DNA of 64,000 nucleotides from Gammaproteobacteria bacterium (GTDB lineage Bacteria; Pseudomonadota; Gammaproteobacteria; Enterobacterales; Kangiellaceae): NCBI GenBank assembly GCA_013373375.1, contig JABXHY010000009.1, positions 124,001 to 188,000 of the forward strand, read 5' to 3'. Shown piece by piece: positions 19,859 to 29,256 of this stretch (position 1 is its first letter; each line of letters starts with the position of its first letter). The notes under the pieces were generated by a model. It saw only the letters and a program-made list of their open reading frames with translations, ran no database searches and was not told where the DNA came from. The position numbers and the translations under genes were made by a program.

Positions 19859-20095
19859 TTACAACTCTCACTATTTTTTGCAATTAAAACTCTTCAAGCT
19901 CACCACAATATAACAAACTTGGAGTAATTTCCCATTCTGAATAGCCCTTAATCTCTTTTTAATGACTTAGCTCAATTAATAGGCGTGATAGGTATATTTT
20001 GCTACAGTTATTTGTAGTATGACTTTCTTGGTACGTTCGAAACCAGTCGTTAGGATAACAATTGAATAACAAATTGACATTAGGTTAATAAAATC

Positions 20096-20461
20096 ATGCC
20101 AACCAACAAAGAGCGAAGACATTTCAGTCGAGTTGAGTTTGATTGTGAAGCGACAATTCATTTTAGTAATCAACAGCTCTCCGTAGAGGTAATTGACCTA
20201 TGCATTAATGGCGCTATGATTCGAGTGACAGAAACCAAGGGATTATCATTGGGCCAATCTGTATTACTTAAGCTAAAACTTGCTGATGATTACCAAATTG
20301 AAATGGAAGTTGAAGTTATTCATCAAGAAGAAAAGCAGTTTGGAGTGAAATGCACCCAAACTGATCTAGACTCAATGAGTCATTTACGAAAGATAATTGA
20401 ATTGAATACCGGCGACCCCTCTTTATTGCAGCGTGAGCTCTCAGCTTTGCTCGAAAAGTAG
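20096..20461 (+). CDS. PilZ domain protein
   Basis: A 121-residue protein consisting essentially of one PilZ domain: RRHFSR at residues 7-12 gives the RxxxR c-di-GMP contact, and DLCINGAMI near residue 33 occupies the D/N-x-S-x-x-G position, with cysteine in place of serine. It probably binds cyclic di-GMP and adjusts motility, adhesion or envelope functions. It is divergent from the GCS2-ligase gene and convergent with radA. Confidence 0.85.
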   Translation: MPTNKERRHFSRVEFDCEATIHFSNQQLSVEVIDLCINGAMIRVTETKGLSLGQSVLLKLKLADDYQIEMEVEVIHQEEKQFGVKCTQTDLDSMSHLRKIIELNTGDPSLLQRELSALLEK

Positions 20462-20505
20462 CTTTCACAAAATGATGGAGTTTGAAATCTTATAAACTAT
20501 TCAAA

Positions 20506-21876
20506 TTAATCAAGTTCACGCAAAAGCGAAATGGCTTGATCTAATCGCTTCACTGCTAAAACTTCAATACCTTCTATTTTTTGCTTAGGACGATTGGCTT
20601 CTGGAATAATAGCTCGTTTAAATCCGTGCTTTGCCGCTTCTTTAAGACGCTCCTGACCATTCGGCACGGGACGAATCTCTCCTGCTAACCCTACTTCTCC
20701 AAAAGCGATTAAGTCCTGCGGCAATGGCTGACTTTTTAAACTGGATATAACCGCACATACCAAAGCAAGATCGGCACTCGTTTCCATTACCCGAACACCA
20801 CCCACCACATTCACAAATACATCTTGATCATAAGTTGCAACACCGCCATGTCGACTAAGCACCGCTAATAACATAGCGAGACGATTTTGCTCTAAGCCCA
20901 CAGTAACGCGGCGAGGATTGCCTAAATGAGACTCATCAACTAACGCTTGAACTTCAACTAAGATCGGTCTCGACCCTTCCCAGGTCACCATCACCACACT
21001 GCCAGAAACTCTTTGTTCAAAACGAGATAAAAATATCGCTGACGGATTAGACACTTCTTTTAGTCCTTGCTCAGTCATGGCAAAAACGCCCAGTTCATTG
21101 ACGGCACCAAAACGATTTTTCACCGCTCGTAATATTCGATATCGTCCGTCTCGCTCACCCTCAAAATATAGAACAGCATCCACCATGTGTTCTAAGACGC
21201 GAGGTCCAGCCAATGCACCATCTTTAGTGACATGCCCTACCATAAACAAAGCAACATTATTTTGTTTTGCATATCGAACCAAAACAGCTGCGCTTTCCCT
21301 TACCTGTGCAACACCGCCTGGAGCTGATTGCAATTGTTCGGTGTAAATGGTCTGAATGGAATCAACCACTAAAATTTTAGGTTGCTCAATTTTCGCTTGC
21401 GCCAAAATAGACTCAACTTGCGTCTCAGTTAACAACTTTAAAGAGTCACCATTTAATCCCAAACGATGCGCACGCATAGTGACTTGTTGTAAGGATTCTT
21501 CACCGGTAACGTAAAGCGTCTTATATTGTTGTGATAATAAACAGGTGGTTTGTAACAAGATGGTTGATTTACCAATCCCGGGATCACCGCCAAGCAATAC
21601 GACTGAGCCAGGCACCAGTCCTCCACCAAGCACTCGATCAAGCTCAGCCAGTTGCGTGCCGACTCTGGGAACCTCTTGCAAATCGACTTCAGACATAGTG
21701 CGAACTCTACTGGAGTCACCTGCATAGCCAGCAAACCTCTCTGAGCGACTGCTTTTGGTAACTTGGGCTTGCTCCACCAGCGAGTTCCATTCACCGCAGT
21801 CGCTGCATTGCCCCGCCCATTTTGGATGGGCTGCACCGCAACTGTTGCACACAAATTGAATTTTTGCCTTAGCCAT
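20506..21876 (-). CDS. radA: DNA repair protein RadA
   Basis: A RecA-like ATPase that promotes branch migration in recombinational repair. The 456 residues contain the N-terminal zinc finger (CNSCGAAHPKWAGQCSDC, residues 10-27), Walker A GGDPGIGKST near residue 97, the RadA hallmark KNRFGAVNELGVF near 254, and a C-terminal Lon-like domain (about 290-456). It is divergent from the large PilZ gene, with 109 bases between. Confidence 0.97.
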   Translation of the reverse strand: MAKAKIQFVCNSCGAAHPKWAGQCSDCGEWNSLVEQAQVTKSSRSERFAGYAGDSSRVRTMSEVDLQEVPRVGTQLAELDRVLGGGLVPGSVVLLGGDPGIGKSTILLQTTCLLSQQYKTLYVTGEESLQQVTMRAHRLGLNGDSLKLLTETQVESILAQAKIEQPKILVVDSIQTIYTEQLQSAPGGVAQVRESAAVLVRYAKQNNVALFMVGHVTKDGALAGPRVLEHMVDAVLYFEGERDGRYRILRAVKNRFGAVNELGVFAMTEQGLKEVSNPSAIFLSRFEQRVSGSVVMVTWEGSRPILVEVQALVDESHLGNPRRVTVGLEQNRLAMLLAVLSRHGGVATYDQDVFVNVVGGVRVMETSADLALVCAVISSLKSQPLPQDLIAFGEVGLAGEIRPVPNGQERLKEAAKHGFKRAIIPEANRPKQKIEGIEVLAVKRLDQAISLLRELD

Positions 21877-21985
21877 ACTCTCTACTTCTTTATTACAAAT
21901 CAGCTTAACTTACTGAAAATAGACGAAATTGCACTACACTTAAGTAAACTGGAATCTCTAATTACGATGGTAAGAGAACCCGCAA

Positions 21986-24415
21986 TTGAACGATCACGAT
22001 AAAAAAACTGTCGCCCATTATAAGAGCGTTGGCCGTCTCGGCAAACAATTGGTGAACGAGGAAGTTAAGTCTGGCTCAGACACAGCTCGCTTTTTGGAAA
22101 GGATGGAGCAACGACGACTCGCAGCAAAATGTCAAATTGCCATCGATATGCGTGGCAAAGTCGCCGATAAATGTGAAGCTTATTACTTCGAGGGGCTAAC
22201 CCATTACATGGACGAAAAGTGTATCGATATTTTTGAAACTCAAGTGGCTAAATATGACGGAGTTTATACTGTTGGCGTTTACGAGAGTGTGCAAAATGCG
22301 GAGCACACTTTCCGGGCGCAACATGAAAAAGAACAACTAGATAGAATTGCAGAACAAAAAGAAGTGATGCGGAAGAAACCTCAGGGCCCTCGCGATCCGC
22401 TCTTTAACAAAGGCAGTGCTGAGTCTCCTGAAGAACTAATCAAATCTGATACTGAAGATGATGATCAAGAGCCGCATAAAATTAGATTAATTCCCTTCGG
22501 TTATCGAGCTCAGAGAAAAGAAAATCGCCTTAATTACGTTTCAATGGTCTCAGTGAATTTACCAGATGGATCAACTTTGTCAGCTAAAACCAGTGACATA
22601 TCGGTTGCCGGAATAAAGCTCACCATGTTTTCAAATATAAACCCGATTGATGTAAATCAAATTATAAAGGTGACATTCACTGGATTTGAACAACAGCATG
22701 ATATGAATTTTGGCTCAATCGAATACCGCTTGGTTGATCAAACTATTGATCATCATCGCCGAGCACAATTGCGCTTGGTCCGTAGCAAGGACGATAATAA
22801 TCAATCATTTGATTTATTCATTGACGAGTTTATTAAAAGTTATCAATCGCGCTATAAACTTGAGTTAGGCGATAGTCTACTTTCACTTTACGCCAAAGCT
22901 TTCGAACGCACTTACACAACCGCGTCACCATTAAATATTAGTTTAGTCAGTATGAAAAATGGAAAGATAGAAAGTTTATACTGTGCTATGCGGGAAGGTG
23001 ATAATAGTCAGTTTCGTTCATCACTGATTGGACATATCGCGAATAATCTAACTACACTTTGTGCCGATGCAATGCCAACATCAGCGTTACTTGAGTGCTT
23101 TTTTATTAAAGGACAAAACTATCATCGAATTTATTCCGCAAATCGAACGCGGCTTATCGAAGATAAATTATTCGATGATTTCCTCAAAGTCGGCAGTCAG
23201 GCTCATTTAATTTCTCGATTGCACCTTTCTTTCTTTCCAATTCATAAAGACGATATCGAGGCTGCAAAACAACTCATCACACCTCTTAATGATATCGACC
23301 CGACTAAATGTGAAGATCTTTTATCGAAATGGGAAAATATTACTCATATTGGTTACTACACAACTGTTGAAGAAAAGATAAATCTAGAAAGCAGGTTAAC
23401 AGGTACAAGCTCCCAGTTAGTAAAGTTTGCAGATTACAGAATCGAAAGCAAACCACAAAAAGTATGGAAGTTAGCTTATCGAAACGAACGAAAGCAGCCT
23501 CGATATTTATACAAGACAGATGCCGAATTAAAGATAAACAATATAAACTTACAAGGCGAAACAATCGATTTTTCACCTCATGGTATGCGAGTCAAAATAC
23601 AGGGCAATGAGAAGCTACCTACTAGCCTTGAAGTTAACACTAATGTAAAAATCTCTTTGCCAGAAATGCAAAAACTTGCCAAGAAAACGGCCAAGCTATC
23701 CGATCTATCTTATCGCGTGACTCAATGGCATGCGCATGATAACGCCATTAGCGTAAAACGCGATGTTTCCGTAAAAAATCATGGCGGTGAAGAATTTTTT
23801 ACTCGTTTGATTGCCAGCAACGAATCTAAATTACGTCAATGCCCTGAAGATGTTGAATTGACGACTATCGCGTCGATGCTGGAGTCGTTAATTAGCGCTT
23901 ACCTTCCGGGAATTCCATTGTTTATATCTCGATTTCCAGGAGGTCGTTACGCAATCGACAGCGCTGCAGCAACCGAAAATGCAAATCCTCTTTTATGGCA
24001 ATTTAAAACTGCGGGGTCATTTGACTTTTCACAACTCAACTTAGAGAATTTTTTCGGGCAGATGTTAAAGGGTAATTTAAACCGACGTAGTCAATTAACC
24101 AAACCTCTGACGGCACGCTTATTTGCCAAGTTTCCATCAGAAGAATTCGCGCCAATGGAAATTACCGCCGAATCAGAAATGAAGGATACCCGTGAAATTG
24201 CACGCTTTATACTAATGACACGAAAGTCACACAATTACCGAATATTGCAGACGAGTTTTATTCCACCACCTTACCTAAAGCTTGATGAATTCAAAGATGA
24301 ATTGAACGTCATTCGAGCCAACTCGATGAAAAAAGCGAAAGAATTCGAACAAACTTTAAGCCAGTTAGTGGCCTTAGTCGACGTAGAAGACATTACTGGC
24401 TTTTATCAACAATAG
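21986..24415 (+). CDS. Large protein with two PilZ domains
   Basis: An 809-residue cytoplasmic protein. The first PilZ core (about residues 165-290) has RKENR and SDISVAGIKL; the second (about 500-600) has RKQPRYLYK and IDFSPHGMRV. The first 140 residues are charged and helical and the region between the domains is unassigned. Both RxxxR and [DN]xSxxG motifs are intact, so cyclic di-GMP binding is likely. The start is a TTG at 21986: an in-frame TAA lies at 21971 and there is no ATG between, with AAGAG eight bases upstream. PilZ proteins of this size next to radA occur in other marine gammaproteobacteria; function unknown. Confidence 0.85.
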   Translation: MNDHDKKTVAHYKSVGRLGKQLVNEEVKSGSDTARFLERMEQRRLAAKCQIAIDMRGKVADKCEAYYFEGLTHYMDEKCIDIFETQVAKYDGVYTVGVYESVQNAEHTFRAQHEKEQLDRIAEQKEVMRKKPQGPRDPLFNKGSAESPEELIKSDTEDDDQEPHKIRLIPFGYRAQRKENRLNYVSMVSVNLPDGSTLSAKTSDISVAGIKLTMFSNINPIDVNQIIKVTFTGFEQQHDMNFGSIEYRLVDQTIDHHRRAQLRLVRSKDDNNQSFDLFIDEFIKSYQSRYKLELGDSLLSLYAKAFERTYTTASPLNISLVSMKNGKIESLYCAMREGDNSQFRSSLIGHIANNLTTLCADAMPTSALLECFFIKGQNYHRIYSANRTRLIEDKLFDDFLKVGSQAHLISRLHLSFFPIHKDDIEAAKQLITPLNDIDPTKCEDLLSKWENITHIGYYTTVEEKINLESRLTGTSSQLVKFADYRIESKPQKVWKLAYRNERKQPRYLYKTDAELKINNINLQGETIDFSPHGMRVKIQGNEKLPTSLEVNTNVKISLPEMQKLAKKTAKLSDLSYRVTQWHAHDNAISVKRDVSVKNHGGEEFFTRLIASNESKLRQCPEDVELTTIASMLESLISAYLPGIPLFISRFPGGRYAIDSAAATENANPLLWQFKTAGSFDFSQLNLENFFGQMLKGNLNRRSQLTKPLTARLFAKFPSEEFAPMEITAESEMKDTREIARFILMTRKSHNYRILQTSFIPPPYLKLDEFKDELNVIRANSMKKAKEFEQTLSQLVALVDVEDITGFYQQ

Positions 24416-24526
24416 GTGTTCCAGTTATCGAGCTTGATTCAATCCTCCAGTTAATCGTGCTTTCTGCTAGTTTTCTCACCCGTATACCGCTAAGATCAAT
24501 TTAATGATTAAAATGAGATTCCAATA

Positions 24527-25885
24527 ATGTGGACTCCAGAGTCGTGGCAAAACTTCACAATCGAGCAACAACCGGATTATCCAGATGCTGTTGAACTTGA
24601 AAAAGCAATAACCGAACTTTCAGGCCTACCGCCACTGGTCAGCGCCGCTGAAGTGAGCATGTTGAAGCAACACCTTGCAGAAGCATCAGGCGGAAAAGTA
24701 TTCATACTCCAAGGTGGAGACTGTGCTGAGTCGTTTGCAAATTGCAGTCAAACGTCAATCAATCGCAAGCTTTCAACTTTGCTACAAATGAGCTTGTTAT
24801 TGTCGCTAAATATCGGCAAGCCGGTTATTCGAGTTGGGCGGATGGCTGGCCAGTATGCGAAACCAAGATCAAGTCACACAGAAACGGTTAATGGTGTTTC
24901 GCTTCCAAGCTACCGAGGAGACTTAATTAACGGCCATAAATTCGACGCAGATTCCAGGCGCCCCAATCCATCACGTCTGCTCAAAGGATACAGTTTTGCA
25001 TCCTTGACTCTGAATTACATTCGAGCCCACAGCAATGAACATCTTGCTAATTTTTGTCGCCCAGAGGCATGGGACAAAGAGCATTTACTCCATGAGAGCG
25101 CGCCAAACAGCTACCGCAAGGCAATGAGAGAGGCTCAAAAAGCATTTCAATTAATGAAACAGTTAGAACCTGATGCGACAAAATTAATATCTAACTTTTA
25201 CACTTGTCACGAAGCACTTCACTTAAACTACGAACAAGCACTAACTCGCAACGTGGAAGATCGATGGTTTAATTTATCAACTCATTTACCCTGGGTAGGC
25301 ATGAGAACAGCCAAGCCGGACTCAGCACACATTGAGTACCTTCGAGGCATTGAAAATCCGATAGCAATTAAAGTAGGCCCTCGCATGTCACCTGATTGGC
25401 TTTCAAAAATCATTGTTAAATTGAATCCTGAAAACGAGCCTGGGCGAATTACATTAATAACCCGGCTTGGTTGCAGTAAGGTGAAAGAACTATTGCCACA
25501 ACTCATTAAAACCACTCAAGAAAATAATTTTACAGTGACTTGGATTTGCGACCCTATGCATGGAAATACTATGACGACACAAGATGGATTCAAAACCCGC
25601 TACTTCGAGCATATTGTCGATGAATTATTACTAAGCCGAGATATTCATGCTGCAGAAGGCTCCGTTCTTGGGGGTGTGCATTTAGAGCTCACTGGAGAGC
25701 ACGTTACCGAATGTGTTGGCGGGCATGGCAAAGTCAGAGAAGAGCAATTGCGACAACAATATCAGTCTCTGGTGGATCCTAGGCTAAACCTGCATCAGGC
25801 ACTTGAACTCGCAATGCTTTACTCGAAAAAGAACAGTTCTAGTATTAGCAAAGCCAAATCAACACCACTTAATAAAGTTAAATAA
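24527..25885 (+). CDS. 3-deoxy-7-phosphoheptulonate synthase, class II
   Basis: The first shikimate-pathway enzyme, joining phosphoenolpyruvate and erythrose 4-phosphate. The 452-residue sequence is of the plant-like class II (AroAII) type, with the WTPESW opening, VFILQGGDCAESF near residue 65, IRVGRMAGQYAKPRS near 105, HEALHLNYEQALTR near 235 and TWICDPMHGNTM near 345. Class II enzymes are unrelated in sequence to E. coli AroF/G/H. A hairpin terminator follows. Confidence 0.96.
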   Translation: MWTPESWQNFTIEQQPDYPDAVELEKAITELSGLPPLVSAAEVSMLKQHLAEASGGKVFILQGGDCAESFANCSQTSINRKLSTLLQMSLLLSLNIGKPVIRVGRMAGQYAKPRSSHTETVNGVSLPSYRGDLINGHKFDADSRRPNPSRLLKGYSFASLTLNYIRAHSNEHLANFCRPEAWDKEHLLHESAPNSYRKAMREAQKAFQLMKQLEPDATKLISNFYTCHEALHLNYEQALTRNVEDRWFNLSTHLPWVGMRTAKPDSAHIEYLRGIENPIAIKVGPRMSPDWLSKIIVKLNPENEPGRITLITRLGCSKVKELLPQLIKTTQENNFTVTWICDPMHGNTMTTQDGFKTRYFEHIVDELLLSRDIHAAEGSVLGGVHLELTGEHVTECVGGHGKVREEQLRQQYQSLVDPRLNLHQALELAMLYSKKNSSSISKAKSTPLNKVK

Positions 25886-25904
25886 AGTGCTAAAACCTAA
25901 AATC

Positions 25905-25930
25905 AGTTCAAAAAATGAACTCTCGCTTTT
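25905..25930 (+). terminator. Candidate terminator after DAHP synthase
   Basis: AGTTCA / TGAACT form a 6-bp stem with a 5-A loop, followed by CTCGCTTTT. The T-run is short, so efficiency is doubtful. Confidence 0.5.
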
Positions 25931-25938
25931 TCAAAATC

Positions 25939-25956
25939 GTTTGAGTATACTCAAAC
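25939..25956. promoter_or_regulatory. 18-bp perfect palindrome, candidate operator
   Basis: GTTTGAGTATACTCAAAC is perfectly self-complementary and lies 28 bases before the start of the small exported protein at 25985. Its centre contains TATACT, a good -10 element, so a repressor bound here would cover the promoter. The regulator is unknown. Confidence 0.45.
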
Positions 25957-25984
25957 ATTGTCGATTTCGCCGGAGGTATTGAAC

Positions 25985-26269
25985 ATGCGTTTAAAAGTGA
26001 TGCTGATATCAGTATGCTTGGCGACTTTGAGCTTTTCTTCGGTTGCCGATGTTGCAACATCAGAACAACATTTAGCTGCGACCAACTCAGAACAACCAAT
26101 TGAAAAACGCGAAGCGAAACAATGCCTGAAAGAGCTTGAAGAAGACAAAATAGCAAAAGAAGACGACAACAAAAGTGCGACTCAAGAACCCACCTGGCTA
26201 GAAAAGACCTTTAATTATCACAAGTTAGGAAGTCTTCACTTTCAAGACATAATAGAACTTTTCTACTGA
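25985..26269 (+). CDS. Small exported acidic protein, unknown
   Basis: A 94-residue protein with a clear signal peptide (residues 1-22, cleavage likely after SVADV or nearby), followed by a highly charged region rich in E and K (KREAKQCLKELEEDKIAKED) and a C-terminal WLEKTFNYHKLGSLHF. The start at 25985 is chosen because GGAGG lies 9 bases upstream and the signal peptide begins there. No known family. An 18-bp palindrome precedes it. Confidence 0.75.
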   Translation: MRLKVMLISVCLATLSFSSVADVATSEQHLAATNSEQPIEKREAKQCLKELEEDKIAKEDDNKSATQEPTWLEKTFNYHKLGSLHFQDIIELFY

Positions 26270-26313
26270 TCTAGACGATATTCCCAATTACATTAATATA
26301 AAATCATTGCCAA

Positions 26314-26592
26314 ATGTCAGATACTTCATCGACCGAAAAATCAGAACAAGTCCCCAATAAGCCAAATAATTCTTCGTCAAAAAAGCAAAATAAACCTGGT
26401 ATCTTTGGAGTACTTCAAAGCGTGCTTGCCGCTATGTTCGGCGTTCAAAGCGAAGCTAAACGCGAACAAGACTTCGAAAAAGGCAGTGCCGCAGATTACA
26501 TTTTTGTGGGCATTATCATGGCGATCATCTTCGTGCTCTCGATTATCTGGTTTGTTCAAAGCACGATTTCCGACTATCAGGCAGCAAGCTAA
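26314..26592 (+). CDS. DUF2970 membrane protein
   Basis: A 92-residue protein. It has a polar, disordered N-terminus (residues 1-27), then the DUF2970 signature LQSVLAAMFGVQSEAKREQDF, GSAADYIFVG and one C-terminal transmembrane helix (about 63-85). The family is small, widespread in gammaproteobacteria and without a known function. It follows the exported protein by 44 bases and ends at a bidirectional terminator. Confidence 0.85.
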   Translation: MSDTSSTEKSEQVPNKPNNSSSKKQNKPGIFGVLQSVLAAMFGVQSEAKREQDFEKGSAADYIFVGIIMAIIFVLSIIWFVQSTISDYQAAS

Positions 26593-26638
26593 AAATTTAC
26601 GTTTTCAGGCTGACACTTCTGAATAACTGACAGCAACA

Positions 26639-26664
26639 AAAAAGCCAGCTGACGCTGGCTTTTT
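26639..26664. terminator. Bidirectional rho-independent terminator
   Basis: AAAAAGCCAGC / GCTGGCTTTTT with a 4-base loop, between the convergent DUF2970 and phasin genes; the A/T flanks allow termination on both strands. The stem is nearly the same as the terminator after phaC at 29151. Confidence 0.92.
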
Positions 26665-26688
26665 CACTCTTAAGCTTTTTGTTAAAAC

Positions 26689-27057
26689 TTAAGCTTTTGC
26701 TTTCGCTTTAACTGTCTTAGCAGTTGCTTCAACCTTACTATCCGCGAAAGTTTTCCACTCTGCGCCTAACTCTTGGCCAAGAGCAACTAACTCTGCAGAA
26801 TCTTTCATAACTTTATCGTTAATAGTCTGAATTGATTTAAATTGCTCTTCAGCCGCTTTTTGAAGATCTTCAGCTGAAGTAATTTTTGCGGCTTTACTAA
26901 GCTGCTCTAGACCGAGCTTTGCGTAGTCATTAACCAACGCCAACTGCTTCTCGCCAACTTTTTGCGCTTGGCTCAATGCAATTTGGTTAAATTCTATAAC
27001 AGGCTCAAAGAACGCTTTGCTTTGGTCAGCCCAAGAATTAATAGCTTGTGTAAACAT
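26689..27057 (-). CDS. phaP: Phasin family protein
   Basis: A 122-residue amphipathic helical protein (FTQAINSWADQSKAFFEPVIEFNQIALSQAQKV split across the N-terminal half) ending in an alanine/lysine-rich tail AKTVKAKAKA, typical of phasins that coat polyhydroxyalkanoate granules. The start at 27057 is preceded by AGGGAG at 8 bases; an upstream in-frame ATG lacks such a site. It is divergent from phaC across a shared 332-base control region. Confidence 0.92.
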   Translation of the reverse strand: MFTQAINSWADQSKAFFEPVIEFNQIALSQAQKVGEKQLALVNDYAKLGLEQLSKAAKITSAEDLQKAAEEQFKSIQTINDKVMKDSAELVALGQELGAEWKTFADSKVEATAKTVKAKAKA

Positions 27058-27389
27058 TGTGGTTCTCCCTTGCTGCATTTTTGTTTATGTTGCGGTACAG
27101 CATAGACAATATTTTTGTGCGGCGCAATATATGAACAGCGGTTATTTAGTGAACAATTTGAGATAATTTAAATTTATCTCGAAATTTTAATCTAACTTAT
27201 TGTTAATAAAGAACTTTACAAGTCATCCTACCAGTTTGCACAAAGAATAAAATTTACAATACCTATTGCTTTTTTATCCGAATTCGCGACACTGTAACTA
27301 TTGCAGCGCATCATCAAAAAAGCCGGTACGTCGCACCAAACTGCGATACCGAAATACTTAAACTTTCGTTAAGCAATCTGAGGCCTACT
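27058..27389. promoter_or_regulatory. Divergent phaP/phaC control region
   Basis: This 332-base gap has no gene. It holds the near-palindrome TTGTGCGGCGCAA at 27115-27127, a related TGCAGCGCA at 27302-27310, and a dyad at 27325-27350: GGTA-CG-TCGCA facing TGCGA-TACC around a 6-base centre, 40 bases before the phaC start. TGC-rich palindromes are typical binding sites of PHA regulators such as PhaR, but the regulator here is inferred. Confidence 0.5.
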
Positions 27390-29120
27390 ATGTCGACTTA
27401 TGAGACCCAGCATAAAGAGTTTATCGAGTCTATTCAAAAACTTAGCGAGCAAATGCAGTCCGCCGCAGAACTCATGAAAAGCAACGCAGACCGACTTTGG
27501 TTTGATTTTCAACGACAATCGCTTATGGCAAAAGACATGACGGAAGCCTTTTCTCGGCTAAGCGAGCACCCAGAACTGATGCAAGAGTACCAACTGAAAC
27601 TCACGGAAGGTTTACAAGCTGTGTTTCAGCATCAGGTGCAATTCAACGACCGCAGATTTAACGATCAAGAGTGGCAGCAACCAGGATTTCAGCAACTTAA
27701 AGACCTTTATCTCAACTTTGAAGCAACAACCAAAGATTTGATTAATAAAATTCCGGACTTGGATCAAGACACTCATGAGCGCGTTAAATTTTTTACTCGC
27801 CAATGGTTGTCTGCGGTAGCACCTAGTAATTACTTATTGACTAACCCTGTCGCATTAGCTGAAACCCAACGCTCCGGAGGTATGAACCTGTTACTCGGGT
27901 TAAAGAACTACCTTGAAGACCTCGAACGAGGAAAAGGTTTGAATACCATAAAAATGACGGATCTGGAGGCTTTTAAACCAGGAAAAAACTTAGCCGTCAC
28001 TCCAGGCAAAGTGATATTTCAAAATGACCTGATCCAGCTCATTCAATACACGCCGACAACGAAAAAAGTAGCCAAAAAACCGTTACTTATTGTCCCTCCG
28101 TGGATTAATAAATATTACATTTTGGACTTAACTCCAGAAAACTCACTCGCCAAATGGGTCGTAGAGCAAGGTCAAACTTTGTTTATGATTTCTTGGGTAA
28201 ACCCTGACAGCTCTCATCGTGACAAAGACTTTGAAAGCTATATGACGGAAGGCGTTCTTGCTGCAGTCGAAGCCGTATTAGAAACGACAGGTGAACAGTC
28301 CTTAAATGCTCTTGGATATTGCCTCGGTGGCACCTTGTTAGGTTCAACTTTGGCTTACATGGCAGCAAAAAATGATAAACGAATCGCTTCAGCTACTTTC
28401 TTCACTACTTTATTGGACTTCACTTATCCAGGAGAACTTGGCTGCTTCCTTTCACAGGAGCAATTGGACATTCTAGATCAGCAAATGCAAGCCGAGGGGA
28501 TTTTAGATGGGAGAGCGCTAGCCCTTGCTTACAATATGTTGCGCGAAAAGGATTTGCACTGGAACTACCACGTTAATAATTACTTGATGGGTCGACAGCC
28601 GCCAAAGTTTGATCTTCTGTACTGGAACGCAGATGCAACAAACCTTCCAGCGGCAATGCACAGTTTCTATCTAAAGAACATGTACCTTGAAAACAAACTC
28701 AAAGAGCCTGGCGGTATTGAACTCGACGGCGTTTCTATAGATTTAAGAAAAATTGATATTCCCTGTTACTTCCTGTCAGCAGAAAAAGACCATATTGCAC
28801 TTTGGAAAAGTACTTATCTTGGAGCTCAGCTCATGGGAGGGGAAGTTGAGTACGTACTAGCAGGTTCAGGACACGTTGCTGGAGTTATTAATCCCGCAGA
28901 CAGTGGTAAATACTGCTTTTTTACTAATTCAAAACTCGAAAAGACAGCAGAAGAATGGAGAGAAAAGGCAGAGCAAACAGATGGTTCTTGGTGGTCTCAC
29001 TGGATGGAATGGTTAAATAATAACAATTCTGAACAAGTCGATGCTAGAGATCCCGAAAAGGGCCAGCTACTCCCACTCGAAGATGCTCCTGGAGCCTATG
29101 TTAGGAAAACTATCGGATAG
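27390..29120 (+). CDS. phaC: Class I poly(3-hydroxyalkanoate) synthase
   Basis: Polymerises (R)-3-hydroxyacyl-CoA into the storage polyester. The 576 residues show the N-terminal helical domain and an alpha/beta-hydrolase domain. The synthase box is GYCLGG with the nucleophile Cys311, the aspartate lies in SAEKDHIALW near residue 472, and the histidine in GSGHVAGVINP near residue 501. The length and PPWINKYYILDL segment fit class I. It is alone on its strand with the phasin divergent; no phaA or phaB is in the window. Confidence 0.96.
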   Translation: MSTYETQHKEFIESIQKLSEQMQSAAELMKSNADRLWFDFQRQSLMAKDMTEAFSRLSEHPELMQEYQLKLTEGLQAVFQHQVQFNDRRFNDQEWQQPGFQQLKDLYLNFEATTKDLINKIPDLDQDTHERVKFFTRQWLSAVAPSNYLLTNPVALAETQRSGGMNLLLGLKNYLEDLERGKGLNTIKMTDLEAFKPGKNLAVTPGKVIFQNDLIQLIQYTPTTKKVAKKPLLIVPPWINKYYILDLTPENSLAKWVVEQGQTLFMISWVNPDSSHRDKDFESYMTEGVLAAVEAVLETTGEQSLNALGYCLGGTLLGSTLAYMAAKNDKRIASATFFTTLLDFTYPGELGCFLSQEQLDILDQQMQAEGILDGRALALAYNMLREKDLHWNYHVNNYLMGRQPPKFDLLYWNADATNLPAAMHSFYLKNMYLENKLKEPGGIELDGVSIDLRKIDIPCYFLSAEKDHIALWKSTYLGAQLMGGEVEYVLAGSGHVAGVINPADSGKYCFFTNSKLEKTAEEWREKAEQTDGSWWSHWMEWLNNNNSEQVDARDPEKGQLLPLEDAPGAYVRKTIG

Positions 29121-29150
29121 CATCTGAAAATATGCAAAAGCAATAAACAC

Positions 29151-29175
29151 AAAAAGCCAGCATCCGCTGGCTTTT
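29151..29175 (+). terminator. Rho-independent terminator after phaC
   Basis: GCCAGC / GCTGGC stem with a 4-base loop and A5/T4 flanks, 31 bases after the phaC stop. Confidence 0.88.
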
Positions 29176-29256
29176 AAAGCTACAACAAGTCTTAATACGC
29201 TCAGTAAAACTAGAAACCCGAACGTCTATTACATCTATTTTTAGTTCAGTTGGCCT

